Origin: Hypericum androsaemum
Lineage: Eukaryota; Streptophyta; Magnoliopsida; Malpighiales; Hypericaceae
Reading direction: 5' to 3'
DNA: 64,000 nucleotides
Assembly (NCBI GenBank): GCA_963995505.1
Contig: OZ023183.1
Location: forward strand, 20,332,671 to 20,396,670
Shown here: in pieces, positions 21,102 to 34,941 of the stretch
How the letters are laid out: each line of letters begins with the position of its first letter
Position numbering within the stretch: position 1 is the stretch's first letter
Made by a program: the position numbers and the translations under genes
Notes under the pieces: generated by a model
Database searches by the model: none
Told to the model about the DNA's origin: nothing
The model's input: the letters and a program-made list of their open reading frames with translations, nothing else

Positions 21102-24100
21102 ACATTGTCACAAATCTAATATCTCAAACCCAAAATATAATTAAACGAAGGTTTTAATCCATTGATCTAAATATTCGTTGATAATAGGTTCTAGATTTTG
21201 ACGCACCATTTACCCGTCTCGCGACACTGGATGGTATGAAAGTCGGCTAGGCCCTCGGGTGAAAGACAATCCACACATTTCATTTCCCATCGTTCACATG
21301 TAAATGTAACTAGTAAGGTGAGAAAAGAAAGACCTGAAAACGGAAGGGAACTCAATTGGGTCACATGGGAACATGAGTACATAATAAGCGTGCAATACTA
21401 CACTCCAAAGACTTCAGAACTAATGCAGTATGTGTGGCAATACGTGAGGACCCAATTAATCTACCGACTCAAAGAGTGGGGACAGACTATAAAATCTTTT
21501 TAAAAAAATTTATCAAAATTTAATGCAACTGTATTATTATGATTTAAACCCAAGATAATTATACAATGGACCAACCTACTATTATTATTGTGAGACATCA
21601 AGCATTGCAGGATTTACTAACTGGGCTCCTTTATTTCTGATATTTTATTTTGTGAGCCCAACTTCTAATAATTCAACCTAACCTCAAAATTCCGGGCACG
21701 GTCACCTAGGGACAGGAGATCAGAACATGTACAAATGGCATCTTGGTTCACGTGGATGAAGCTATCTGTAACATTGACAAATCACACCGCACCTACCTTG
21801 ATGCAACGCTGCAACACCTGGATTCATTACATCGACTGCATCTTCAACTCCCTGCAGTGACCATCGTTTAGGTTACGCTCATAAATTCGTATTCAGATTA
21901 TATCTGTGGAAGAGTTCTACAAGATCTATCGTATTTTTCTGCCCGATTTAGTTGAAGTGGTTCACGATATTTGTTCAAAAATAAGTTTTATCATACCCTA
22001 TTTTTTTAAAGGTAAAATTTTACACCATTTATATACTTATCGTTATTTTAATTTTTGAGCTTCCATAAATTTAACAACGTCTTATAATATTATGCTAATT
22101 GTCTCTCTCTTATCATACCCTATTAGCATCTATGTTTTTTTAGTACTCTTTAGTTTCTTGTTTTAGACCCGTTTGATATGTTCAGCCAAATCACATCAGG
22201 AATAGGAGGACATGGATTGGTGATTGAGAATTCGGTGCTGTAACACTTTATTCACAAAAGTAAGGGATTAGCCAATAAGTAAAAAAGTTTAGGTTTTCAG
22301 CTAACCTCATCACATCAACAATGTATTTTATCCTTAATATACCTTGTCCCCCAGTCAGACAAAGCACAAACAATTATGCTGTCTCACGTAAACGTCAAAA
22401 ACGAAGGTGGGTAACAGTGCTTAACGAGTGATAACGAATTTGTATTTTTTGTTAATTCTAAAAAAATATAATTTTTAAATGGAATAATCATTAGTAGGCG
22501 AATTATTCTAATAATAAAGTCTATTATGCCCAACTCTAATACGTTTTTGGTTGAAAGATGGTTCTTCTAAGAATTATTTAACGTTGTTATGTATTAAATT
22601 ATTTAAAGTCGATATTTCTTGTTTATGTTAACTTATGCGCAACTCTTATATTTTGTGTTGCATTAGTAATGACTAGGGGTGATATTTTCTTTTCATCATC
22701 ATGGGAAGAAATCGAGATATTAGGAAATGAATTCCATCATTTCTACCCCAAAACAAGTTAAAAATTAATCATGGTAGTCCTGCACTATTTATTGATCATA
22801 ATTGAAGTTAGACCCACCATTTTTCATGTGGGAGTTAATCAAATTTACAGGTGTCACGTTCTCCAAAGAAGAAGGCCCTGAAATTTCCTTCTTCGTTATC
22901 TTCTCATCTGTAAAAAGTAAAAACAAAACCAAGAACCGGTGTTCTTTCCACGAAGTATCCAGCACAACTTATTGTCTATTAATGCCCCCATGGCCACAAT
23001 GTGGAAGGAGGGCCACGCTTGCTCATGTCACCGACAGTTTTGTTTTCCACTCTCTTACCATTTGCATTTCAATCCGACTCTTAATCCCAAGTAATGTAGC
23101 AGCACAATGTTAAAATGATGTACAACACGAATGCGAGACCATCTGGCATCCGACCAGATCTGCTGCATTAGAATAACAAATCACTAATTGGTCTATGTGA
23201 CTAATAACTTGTACCGATTAGTAATTTAATAACGTTGTAGTAGAATTTTGCTCTAGCGGTACTAACACTCGTGCGCTATTTTTTCTATTTGATTTTATCG
23301 CGACAGAATTTTTTACGAGACATTACTACAACCTGGTGTAAATATTATTAAAGAAGTTACATCTACTTATAAAAAATCAATTAGTAGTTTGATTAAAATA
23401 TAGATTATGTATTATTTGAAAGTAAATTCTTTTTTCTACCTTGAAGCTCTTAAATTATTTTGTTTTCAAGATAAAATTCAATGATTTTTTGAGATAAATA
23501 AAATTCAATGATGGGGCCTATTCTTTGCACAAAATCCTAAAAAGGAGGCGTGGCCCTCCGCTGGTGCCCAATACGATTGGTGTCAACAATGCAACTTTGG
23601 TCTTTTTAGATGATTGCATCCCCAAAACTCCCAACAGTTGGTTTTGGTCCCCAAGAGACCCAGATTTCAGTCTTTACTTGGAATTGGATAGTGTCAGGAA
23701 GAAAAAGGCTATCAGGATTCGGGTTAATGAAATAGCCATTTTATTTTTTTTTATAGAGAAATTGCGAATTTAGTTCGTGAATAATTTTAGTTTATCGCGG
23801 TGCTACCGAGTAGTCTTTCCCTCCTATGTTTTTTTAAATTAGATTTTACCACTATAAGTACGCTGGATTCAGTCCTCATTTTATTTTATTTCAATTTTGT
23901 ACGTACAAGGATTAAGTTCAACATGTCTAACCAATTCATTAATAGACTAATTAGATATATGTTCACTGCTTACCGATACTTCACTGCTTACCGATACTTC
24001 ACTGCTTAACTCTTCGATGTGTTAAAATCTAATCCAAAATCTTAAGACGCAAATATGTGATGGAACGAGAGTTATGTGAGAACAACAACGGCCACGAGAT

Positions 24101-27100
24101 CAATTCACTCTAATACCATGTTAAAATCTACATATCCAATTCAAAATCTAAAGACAATATATTAATAAATTTTAAAATTTATAAACAAAATTCGCCACAG
24201 GTGATTCGTACTTAGAATAAGTAATTAAATTTTAAGCGCAGACGAAGGAGATGATGAAAGCTCTCGCAGGTTAATTAAAGAGCCAATGGTGCCATGATGA
24301 TTACCATCACAGTTACCGTAATGGGGAAAAGGAAATTGACGAATCATGAATACCATTGGGGGTGGGTGGAGTGGAGAGGAAAAAAGTACCAAAAGCAGAT
24401 CGAATCCAAAGAAGTAAAATGAATAAAAATTCTTTGCTCTGTCATCCAAAGGCATAAAGTTAAAAAGGCTTTAAGGTGTGAGAACTGTATATGAGTTTGG
24501 GCCAAAAAGGCCCAAGACTGTGTGTGACTTTGCATGAGTATTTCTGTAGGCTGTAAGTCGTGGTGGGTCCCCAGTTATGGGCATCGTGGAAAAAAAAATC
24601 TGTATTCCGTTCTTACAGCCCATGAGATTTCTGTCGTAACAGAGAAGCAAAGGTTGAAAAAAGTTCCGTTGCTGTTCAAGAAGAGTATTCCACTAGTAGC
24701 TAGTTAGGGTCATCATTGTCATCGAGTGAGGTTCCTTGAGGCACAAGAAGAGTATTATTATTCATGCTATAGCGTTCGAATATCTATTCAACTAACTAAT
24801 TCAAATTTGAGTTCAACATGACGTTTGATAGGTGACAAGATTCTTCCGACGTATATTTAACAATATTGTAATTACAAAGATTCAAAATCAAAATATCTTA
24901 ATTAAATTATAATAAATAGATCGATCTAAATATTGCGATATCGTTTTTTTTTTCACCGGGGGTAAAATATTTTAATGAGAGATGATGTTATGTCTATTTA
25001 TTACACAAGTTGGCACCAGCAGTTTAGTTAGGGAGCACGGTATAAATGAGGGACAGAATTGTCGCCCACTAGGCCCTTTCTCTTCCGGTGATCTACGGAA
25101 GCTCAATTCAAGTAACTTTTTCGCCTACCAACGTCGGTGCACAATGTGAATAGTTTTTCATTCATAAAAATTATGGTTTGATAAAATTATAATCATTAAA
25201 TATATCTTTCTAAGATTCTCGGGTGATTTGTTATTATCGGATGGGCGGTGGTTAATTAGCCGAAAGATTATTCTTAACTTTATAGGTTCCCTCGTATTAC
25301 AAGACACAACTGTTAATCCAATAGGTGCATGCATGCGACGAACTAGATAATAAGCTAAATTGGGCTATTGTCATTCTTCGTCAACACCAACAGATGCTAT
25401 ACAAATTGATTCCCCATTAATTAATTAATAAAATTCATGTAGACATAGCCTATGTAATTAATACAAAACTCCCTCCCGAACACGCTAAGATTTTTGCATG
25501 GTGCGTTTTATTAAAATATAAACCCACGAATAGACCATCATGCCACTTGCCAGCATTTATCTTGGTCATTATAAAATTATGTGACGCTATCAATATAGCT
25601 GGCAAAATAGATTTCTCAATAGCATTAGGTGACCCTAGTGAGGATTGAGCAATCTCATTTGTCCTTCATGAGTTTTTCAGTCCTCTTTCAATTAATTTTA
25701 TTTCTCGAAATTATATGGTTTCTGGACTCTCGCTTAACTGAGTAATATAGGTCTGAATAGTATATTGTGGTAAAATTATTCTAACAGTAATTATCATTCT
25801 TCATGATTTTTTTTATCGAAACTACTTGATACATATATATCAAATACACTTATTAATCCACTTTAGAATAGTGGAAAGGTGAATGGTGGAAATATTTTTG
25901 ACAAATATTCAATATTGTTTTGTTCCAAATGACCCAAATATAAAATAATTTCATACTTTTAAATATATTATATGTGGGACTACTTCTTAATTTAAAGTAA
26001 CATACGACCTTCCAACTAACAGCTAATTTTTGATTGATCTTTCTTATCCTCTGCAATCACATATTAGGATAATGGGACAAAGGGGTGCTCTTGTTATAAA
26101 GGGAAATGCGTCAACGCCTTGAGTTTTCGAAATATAATAATAACCACCGGCTGCGGGCTGCATACATCAGTTGTAATATATTATTAGCTTTTATAATTAA
26201 TAAATTATTATCCTTACAATTCCTCAAATCCTAAAAATTCCAAACGGACCCAAGAATTTTCAATAATGAAGGTGAATGTTAAAATACTACAATATGTACG
26301 GATATTAATAGAGTTGTCTTGTAAATTGTGTTGAGTTACGAGGGCAAGTATATAATTTATTTACGAGACAATACTTTCTCTACTAATTAGATACAGATCT
26401 AATAACAGAAATACATTTTTTTTGGAACAATTGCCTCCATTCCACTATACACGAGTATGGAAAATATAATGATATTAAAATTTGATAGATATAATTACAA
26501 AACTCGAAATTAGATTAATTAAATAAGTAGATATTTATATGCAATACGTTTCGACCAAAAAAAACTAATTGGTTCATTCGTAAGCAGTCACGGTCTAACT
26601 TATAAATAAGGTATCGCCACCCTCTGTATTTTTTCCATTTGGTACTTGGCTTTGAGACACTTTAGTAATGAATGATGATTGTAGCAGATGTTGATGTTAT
26701 ATTGAATTGCTTATTCTGTTGTGATAGCTTCATTTAACTTCGGACTGCAACAATAATAGAGATCCCGAAAGACTACCATTAGAACAAACTTTGTTAGGTA
26801 GAGTTGTCCTTTCATTTGATTGATATTGATTAACACAGATCCAATGGATTAACTAAATTACGATGTCATAAAGAGTAATTGCGTGTTTATGAAAAATCTC
26901 GGATAATAATTATTATAATATTTATTTTCAACCAAAGAGTTGAATCGAGTAATTAATTGCATTAATAGGATTTCCTCCCCTTTTGAACATGTAAATTTTG
27001 AGGGTTCATTACCAAATTAATATATCTATATTTAACTTAAATCTTAAAGTGATTTGTAAATATTTTTAAACAAATTAGTCACTTTGTAACTACCAACACG

Positions 27101-27615
27101 ATAATTTCGATGCACACTCATTTAAAATAAATATACTGAGATAAAATTTGTACGAACTTTGACTTGTCAACGTTCAGTGAAACAGAATCGTGCAAGAATA
27201 ACAAAGTCCACGGAACCAACTCGCTCTCTTATTGTGTTAGAAATTTTCATATCTAATTCAAAATTTTATGTGAATTTTTGACACTTTTAAGACTAACACA
27301 ACATTCTTGAAATTAGTAATGGAGTAATTTAATTATGTGCCATGATTGTTATAGTTGTAGAACTGTAGTAGTTGTTCTTAGAAATTAGAATAGGACATCA
27401 ATATTTCGACCCAGTGTTACGGATTTTATTTACACGCAAAAGGAAACAGGAAAGGGAGAGGAGTAAGAATAGAAGAAACGGAGTAGTAGCCAACTTTGGA
27501 TTCTAATATAGCTGGTTCATTCAATAGCTCTTGGGCCAGGAGACAGGACATTAACTAATATCGGTTTTCTTATCAATTATCGAGCCTAAGCAAGTACGGC
27601 TGATATTCCAGTTTA
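21102..27615. other. Long AT-rich intergenic region
   Basis: No gene is supported across 6.5 kb. Open frames are all under 105 residues and show no domain. A short 18-bp tandem (acttcactgcttaccgat, about 2.6 copies) lies at 23960-24008. A MULE-like word (gaaattgcgaatttagttcg, near 23757) and a tataataataacc word near 26132 hint at eroded element ends. Confidence 0.5.
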
Positions 27616-27619
27616 GGGG

Positions 27620-27668
27620 TTGCATCACCAGACCAGACCTCAATTTACGTTTGTCTCTGGTGATGCAA
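27620..27668. other. 13-bp perfect inverted repeat ahead of a TATA-like box
   Basis: ttgcatcaccaga (27620-27632) is perfectly inverted as tctggtgatgcaa (27656-27668) around a 23-nt spacer. tataaatat follows at 27671. It could be a transcription-factor half-site pair, a small hairpin or an eroded element end. No gene follows within 1 kb. Confidence 0.5.
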
Positions 27669-27671
27669 AGT

Positions 27672-30600
27672 ATAAATATGTATTATCCTCCTTTCTGACA
27701 GAACATGCAACTCCTTTGGAATTAGCAAAAAGTTGGCTCGTTTAAGGGAAAATGAAAATGTAGTTTATTTTTAATCAAAAAATATATTGCACGGATTAGT
27801 TCGAGTTTAATTTGAGTAAAATCACAAAGTGACTGTAATTTTTATTTTATTTTGATTCATCTGATTTTTAAAATTTAATGAACTGAGCTTTAATATTTGT
27901 TAAACTATGTTGAGATTAACGCATCCGAAGTGTGCTTAATGGTTGAGCTCAGTTTATAAGTACTTAAATTATATCATTCCAGTACGTTAAGATCTTGGGC
28001 GAAATGGAAATTTACGATGTGTTATAAAGCGAGTTGATTCGGTTCTCTCTGCTCACGGGAGATAATTTGGACAAAATAAATTTTGTTTGAGACTGCGCTT
28101 TACCTAAAAAAACACTGCCTATGAAAACAAGGAGATAAATGAGTGGGAGAACATAAAATAATCATGCGACTTTGTCCGGAGCGGAATACTTGGTTACGGT
28201 TTTCAATTTTCTGGTTACAAATTTTGATAACATATGCAATAATTACTAACAAATACTTCAATTAATTAATGATGGCTAGTTTAACTTAGTTCAAGTTTTT
28301 TAGATATAATAATATTAAATACGTAAAATTTTTTGTTAATTTTTAAAAGTTATACTCTATTTAAATTTAAATTTAAATTAATCAACTTTTTGAATACTGG
28401 TATAAACCCAAAAAAACACATGCAATACAATAAGGTAGTGACGTTAGTTAGCTGCCGACGATGTCGGTTTCGTGTAATTAAGGGGTAAAAAGCCCTCCGG
28501 GGAATGTGAAACGTGGTCGCTTTCTTCCCCTCCAAAGTTAAGTCGGTGGTCCCAAGCCACTGATGAAATGGCAGCGTCTGTGGCTCGGTGGGGGCCCACA
28601 TGCCCCCTTTTTTGGCCTTTTTTAACTGCCCAGCCTCGGCCTCTCCTTGGGACCCACTTCTGCTCCACTCTTGAGGGCATTCGAAATTGGAGAGAGGGTC
28701 CCACCAAGGTGGGCCCCGCCCTCCTACGATGACAACGCGCTTCCACTCTCCTCGGATTAGGTCCCCCGTTGGAACTGGGTATGGATTGAGTACGGAATGA
28801 CACTATTCAGAACCGTTTGGAATGAAGACACGTGGGGATTTTTTTGCAAACGCGTTAAAATATAGGGACCAAAATAAAAAAAACTACGCACAAACACAGG
28901 CCGGATACAAATGCTATTATCACATAACTGCGCATGCCAGTATCACATAACTGCACATGCCAGTGTGACCTTTTTGGAAAAATGCTAAAATACGGGAGAC
29001 CAAAATGAAAAAAATTACGCTTGCCATTATCATCAACGGGGACTTGCCGTTTTCACAAAAACAAATGTCATTATCACATAACTGCGCTTGCCATTATTAC
29101 ATACCTGCGCTTATCGCTGCGGTTCCCCTTCAGTCCAAACCGTCAGGAATTAATTCCTTCACTCCGTACCTAATCCAAATCCGTTGGAACTGGTGGAGTA
29201 ACGCACCGGTGCTTTCTGAGAGGCAAGACTCAACTGATACATAGTTATAATTTTAATAATGTGAAAGCATGTTAATTGGTGAATCATAATTTAAATTTAT
29301 TTAAATATTTGATTTTAAATTATACAGATACAGATATGGAACGAATTGGTGAGATAATATTTGATATCACCCAAATTTTAAATGTCTAATCTAACTTAAA
29401 TTTGGATTACTGGATCGTGTAAATAATGGATATAAATATGGGACAAATTGGTGGGATAATGGTCGATAACAATATGTGCGGAAGCTAGACCTCACATTCC
29501 TTGCACGGAGGAATTTAGTAGGCACTAAAAGTTGGTATTGCTACGAATACTAGGATTATAATGGAGTTTTATTGGTGATAATGGTTGATGCACATGATTG
29601 ACGAACATAATTGGACTTTTGTTTTTATTGTTTGTCGTTAGAGACTAGCCAATGAGTCTCGTACAACTAAGGACCACGCTTCCAAAATTGATTATAAGTG
29701 GGAAATTAAATTCTACCACGAATGTAATCTGTACGATTTCACCCTCACTAGGTTGCCAAAAGCCGATATTACTTGCTTGGTTTGGTACAGGTGGTCAATT
29801 TTTCATTTACTTGAATCATACTTTTTTAATTGTTATAGTACTTTATGCACTGACATGGAGAGATTTATAAATTTTTAGATCTTATCTACTGATAAGTTTT
29901 TTTTTTAAAAATAGATTAATTTTATTCCAAATATTCTAAATATTTAACTTCCTAGTCAGATTGGGTCTGCAATTCTATGTGGTTATTGCAACTCTAATAT
30001 GTGTTCACGGAGGTTCTTCTTTTTGGTCTTTTCTCTGGCTTGTAATATGTTTGCAGGGGACCTCTATTCCTAGGAGGATGTAATTGTTATTTTTTTAATA
30101 CACCTCAACTTATCGAAAGGAAAAAAATAATAATACCAAGTTGTATAAAACCTACTCTATTTATTAATTACATGTTTAATCTCCACGGTCACATAAAGAT
30201 TCTATGTGTAAAAATAAGACATATGGATCGAACATCTCAGTTGAGTACGACCGCCTAAGCCATTATTGAACGCAGCGTATAATAGCATGAGTGAGAAGCT
30301 CCCGATTGTATCGTTCTCTTTGAACGATAGCTTTGTTCCTTCCTAGCCAAATCCTCCAAAGAATGGCTCTATATAATGCAAACCAAATCTTTTTAATCAT
30401 CATACCTCGCACAAGACTCATCCATTCCACCAATACAGATAAGCTCTCTTATTAGTAGAATATATATTTTTAATTGAATTTTGGTAATGTTAAGTTGTTA
30501 ACGCGCTAAAATTTGATAAAATAACTTTATATTATTTTGTATTTAAATGTTGCTCGATTCGAATTATTCATCTTATTTAGTATTAAAACACTACATAATT

Positions 30601-30865
30601 ATGATCAAAAGTCTATAAGATCATGGGGCAATATTGGGGGACCAAGTCCAAAAAGATATTTGTCACCGGTACCTTCCGAGGACAAGGTTAGATGCCAGCC
30701 AGATACAGACGGAGGTGCATTCACGCTCCGTTGGTGATTGATTAGCCAATCATCCTCGTGGACATAAAAACAAAACGATTAGAGAAAAAGAAAGAAATAA
30801 ACTGAAAATTGAATTGCACAAATTACAAGGGAAGGAAAATCACCAGCGTGGCTTTCTCGCGGTTG
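27672..30865. other. Intergenic region with one diverged inverted-repeat block
   Basis: Mostly AT-rich and empty. At 28437-28830 a G+C-richer stretch is open for 119 residues on the minus strand but shows no family. A 60-bp segment at about 28765-28820 is similar, in inverted orientation, to about 29130-29195. Between them are repeats of ttatcacataactgcgc, so a diverged MITE is possible. No target duplication could be fixed. Confidence 0.4.
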
Positions 30866-31198
30866 TAAGACTACCCACATTGGTGAGCGGATCCAATCCA
30901 CTCACCCAATAAATAATTAATTTCTCTCTCATCAAATTACTATTCAATCTAATCCAATCCAACCCAATCTTTTACCATCTTCATTAGTGATCTCATCAAA
31001 TCCGCTCACCAAATAAATAAATAATTTCTCTCTCATCACATATTATCTATAACTTAATTTATGTTTACATATAAATTACAATAAATGTATAAAATTATGC
31101 GTCCTTAATTATAACAAGCAAAAAATTAAAATAAAATAACAAAATTAAGATTATAAAAGTTGGAATACAAAATTAGAAAGAAAATATAAATTACATAT

Positions 31199-32551
31199 TT
31201 AATTACTAGTACCGAATTTTTGCCATATATGCTCAATCAAATCATTTTTAAGAGCGTTACGTGCTTCTCTATTCCGAAGTTGTTCTCTATTAGTCATATA
31301 ATTGGGTAGAGAACTGAAAAGCTTCTTCGTCGTCTTCTTCTTGTTCTCCATTTCTTCTTCTTGTAGGTCTATCATTAAAAAATTTTGTCGGATCATAATA
31401 GCGGAGATATGTGGCTCGTTCATCCTCTACTATCATATTGTGCATGATGATACAAGCCATCATAATTCTTCCCATTAAGACATTGTCCCAAATTAGATAT
31501 GGGTGTCGAAGTAATACAAAACGAGCTTGTAGAACTCCAAATGCTCGCTCGACATCCTTTCTAACAGCCTCTTGATGTTCAACGAACAACTTGTGCTTTC
31601 AAAATTATGGAGATTTAATCGACTTGACAAATGCAGCCCATGAAGGATATATACCATCAGTGAGATAATATGCTCTATCATTTTCGCGACCATTCACGAT
31701 GTAACTCACCTTTGGTGCTCGGCCTTCCAAAACATCACTAAAACTGGATACCGGTGGAGTACATTAATATCATTGAATGTACCTGGTGTTCCAAAGAAAG
31801 CATGCCATATTCATAAGTCATATGATGCAACAGCTTTCAAAATGATTGTTGGCTTTCTACTTCTTCCTGCATATTGCCCAGCCCATGCAGTAGGACAAAT
31901 TTTCTATTCCCGGTGCATGCAGTCGATACTACCAATCATGCCCGGGAATCCACGTTCTTCTCCAACATGGAGTAGCCTTGCCAAATCTTGTTCATTAGGC
32001 CTTCTCAGGTATTGGTCACCGAAGTAAGAGATGACACCTTCTACAAAATTCATGAGAGATTTTCGTGTCACAGTTTGACTCATTCGTAAGTATTCATCAA
32101 CGACATCGGTTGATGACCCATAAGCTAACACTCTTATAGCTCCAGTACATTTCTGCAATGCTGAAAGACCTTGTCTACCTGTGGCATCCGATCTTTGTTG
32201 AAAATATCCACCAGTGGTACTAACGGCCTCTACTATACGAAGAAATAATGATCTTTGCATGCGGAATCTACGCCAAAATATCTCAGGCGTATATGTTGGC
32301 TTGTTGACAAAATAGTCGGCCATCAAGCGCTCCTGGCCAACTTCGCGTTCTCTATCAATATATTGTCTTCGCCCTCTAAGAGTTTGATCTTCCATGACCT
32401 GATTAGGATTGTTTGTGACCACATCCTCGATTATGCGATCAATTTATTGATTCTGTTGACTGACTCGTGCTTTCCGTTCATCAAATTTGATAAAATTGAA
32501 AGTACCAGAACTTGAATCTGAATCAACTGATGTGTCTTCACTAAGAGACAT
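31199..32551 (-). pseudogene. PIF/Harbinger DDE transposase, broken
   Basis: It starts at ATG 32551 and an in-frame stop follows near 32447. The frame then runs 32422-31904 with FWRRFRMQRSLFLRIVEAV and GFPGMIGSIDCMH, the segment holding the first catalytic Asp. Further on are WAGQYAGRSRKPTIILKAVA and a FNDINVL segment (second Asp region), then VRKDVERAFGVLQARF with the catalytic Glu region and the expected C-terminus ending near 31199. Interruptions include a stop near 31904, another in the following DL-IW segment, and frameshifts near 31730 and 31350. Both stops sit where tryptophan is expected. It cannot make active transposase. Confidence 0.85.
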
Positions 32552-32683
32552 TTGTGAAGTGAGGTGGGTAAACTATATTGGGTAGGAATAATATTGAGAG
32601 AAAAAGAGAGAGTAAAGAGATGTGAAGGATGTGAGGGATATTGGATATGTTAAGTTTAATGCAAATCCAACAATATATAACAC

Positions 32684-33035
32684 GTGAAGGAAAGTGAAAA
32701 GCCAAAGTTGAAATGACAACTCTTTTGACCACGGGATAAGTAGCATGTGAAGGAAAGTGAAAAGTCAAAGTTGAAATAAAAACTCTTTTGACCACGGGAC
32801 AAGTAGAATGTGAAGGAAAGTGAAAAGCCAAAGTTGAAATGATAACTCTTTTGACCACGGGACAAGTAGCATGTGAAGGAAAGTGAAAAGCCAAAGTTGA
32901 AATGATAACTCTTTTGACCACGGGACAAGTAGCATGTGAAGGAAAGTGAAAAGCCAAAGTTGAAATGACAACTCTTTTGACCACGGGACAAATAGCATGT
33001 GAAGGAAAGTGAAAAGCCAAAGTTGAAATGATAAT
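32684..33035. repeat. 63-bp tandem repeat, about 5.5 copies
   Basis: Units start gtgaaggaaagtgaaaagcc at 32684, 32747, 32810, 32873, 32936 and 32999, so the period is exactly 63 bp with few differences. Because 63 is a multiple of three, it leaves long repeated open frames on the minus strand that are not genes. It lies between transposase and ORF1, inside the Harbinger element. Confidence 0.9.
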
Positions 33036-33416
33036 TTGATTACATAATTAAAATTACAAATTGGAAGAGATTACATCAATTAAAAATCTTACAAGAAATC
33101 AACTAAAATGACATAAATTAAAATTACACGAAAATAAACTCATCACTTTCTAAACACAACTGACAGTAGATAGCATTTCATCTCTTCATCTTCTAGTAAT
33201 AAGTGATCTTTTTCCAACAATGTATTCAACATGAGTTGATTCATCTGCATAGTCTTCCTTTCTGCCCTTTTTTGCTCTAGCTCGAGTTTATTTTGTTCCT
33301 TTTTTTTGCTCCAGCTCGATTCGATCTCTTCCCAATTTGCTCATTACTTCAACTTCATTGTCTCGAGTGAGTCTTAATGCACGAATTTCTGCATCAAAAT
33401 TAGAAGTAGATGAAGA

Positions 33417-34228
33417 TTATGATGCCTTACCTTTTTCTTTCTTTTTCTTTGCAGCACCTCTACCTATGGGACGAGACATTGTTGAAGATCCACCCACTGG
33501 AGTTTCTAGGTGAGAGAGAATTGCATAATCCCCATCTTCAGTAGTCCTTGATCTTTTTGAGCTGCCACCACTTTCTTCATTATCCTCTTCATTCTCGGAT
33601 CGAAAACATGTTGAATCATGACCTACTTTTATCTCCCATTTTGAATGTTTACTCATAACATTATTAAATACAAATAAGTCATTAAACTTACTGTCACCCG
33701 CTTCATAAATTGTGTGAGCTTCTTCTTCAACATCTTTCATGCTCATTCCACTCCTTTTCCGACCATATGCTTCCCGGTAAGCAGCAACCCACTTACTTGC
33801 ATTTTCACTAAGTCGTTTATGACGACCTTTGATTGCAGGCACATTTCTTTCGCCGATCTCTTCCGGATTCTCTGCTCGAGCTTCATTGTACAAATTTTTC
33901 ACTCGTTCCCACAACGAGGCAACCTTTTGATTTTTGTCACGTATGTTATCTTCACTGACAAAACACCAGGATGACATTAGGGCCATATCTTCTTTCATAG
34001 ACCAACTTTAATTTTTTGCCCCCTTTTCAGAATTTGGGTTTACTGGCTGAACATCTTCGAATAAATTCGAGAGATATTTTGTGAGGGTTGATGTTCATAA
34101 ATCAGAATTTGAGAGAGATTCGGCGAGAATTGGGAGTTTTGATAATACTTAGAATTGGAAAAAGTTTGAGAATTAAAATAAGATTGAAATGGTGAATAAT
34201 TTGAGGAGTTAGAATTATTAGGATCCAT
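33417..34228 (-). pseudogene. PIF/Harbinger ORF1, Myb/SANT-like DNA-binding protein, broken
   Basis: The N-terminal part starts MDPNNSNSSNYS at 34228 and frameshifts near 34065. The main frame (33998-33417, 193 residues) has the trihelix-like pattern LMSSWCFVSEDN, SLWERVKNLYNEAR and AIKGRHKRLSENASKWVAAY, then acidic and Ser-rich regions and a Lys-rich tail. Harbinger ORF1 proteins bind DNA and help transposase reach the nucleus. Plant databases often mislabel this family. Compared with the second copy of its 5' end (34441-34941), this copy lost one base. Confidence 0.8.
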
Positions 34229-34376
34229 AATACAAATTATATAACTAAGCAATATAAAGAGATTATATAGTGAGAAAGGAGAGAAGTTTAGATTGTGTAT
34301 CAAAATATGTCAATATTGGGCTCTATTTATAGAGAATTAAAAATTAAAAATTTTCATATTTTTATTTTTATTTTTG
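33878..34376. repeat. Tandem duplication, copy A (5' part of Harbinger ORF1)
   Basis: About 500 bp repeated as copy B at 34441-34941 with few differences. Both copies run from gagcttcattgtacaaattt to a ttcatatttttattttta end. A short third partial copy (gagcttcattgtacaaattt) lies between them near 34400. Confidence 0.85.
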
Positions 34377-34440
34377 TACAAATAAAAATATATTTGTCGA
34401 GCTTCATTGTACAAATTTCAAATTATATTAATAATTTGTC

Positions 34441-34941
34441 GAGCTTCATTGTACAAATTTTTTACTCGTTCCCACAACAAGGCAACCTTTTGATTTTTGC
34501 CACGTATGTTATCTTCACTGACAAAACACCAGGATGACATTAGGGCCGTATCTTCTTTCATAGACCAGCTTTGATTTTTTGCCCCCTTTTCAGAATTTGG
34601 GTTTACTGGCTGAACATCTTCGAACAAATTTCGAGAGATATTTTGTGAGGGTTGATGTTCATAAATCAGAATTTGAGAGAGATTCGGCAAGAATTGAGAG
34701 TTTTGATAATACTCAGAATTGAAAAAAGTTTGAGAATTAAAATAAGATTGAAATAGTGAATAATTTGAGGAGTTAGAATTATTAGGATCCATAATACAAA
34801 TTATATAACTAAGCAATATAAAGAGATTATATAGTGCGAAAGGAGAGAAGTTTAGATTGTGTATCAAAATATGTCAATATTAGGCTCTATTTATAGAGAA
34901 TTGAAAATTAATAATTTTCATATTTTTATTTTTATTTTTAT
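34441..34941. repeat. Tandem duplication, copy B (5' part of Harbinger ORF1)
   Basis: Second copy of the ORF1 start. Here the frame from ATG 34792 through the Asn/Ser-rich N-terminus into the SANT-like segment is open to 34418, whereas copy A is frameshifted. Copy B ends before the rest of the domain, so neither copy encodes the whole protein. Confidence 0.85.

Noticed and set aside
28444..28803. A 119-residue minus frame
   Set aside because: G+C-rich patch beside a possible diverged MITE; no family resemblance and no gene structure around it.
32541..33020. A 159-residue minus frame of 21-residue repeats
   Set aside because: It is the 63-bp tandem repeat read in frame; other frames of the same repeat are open too.
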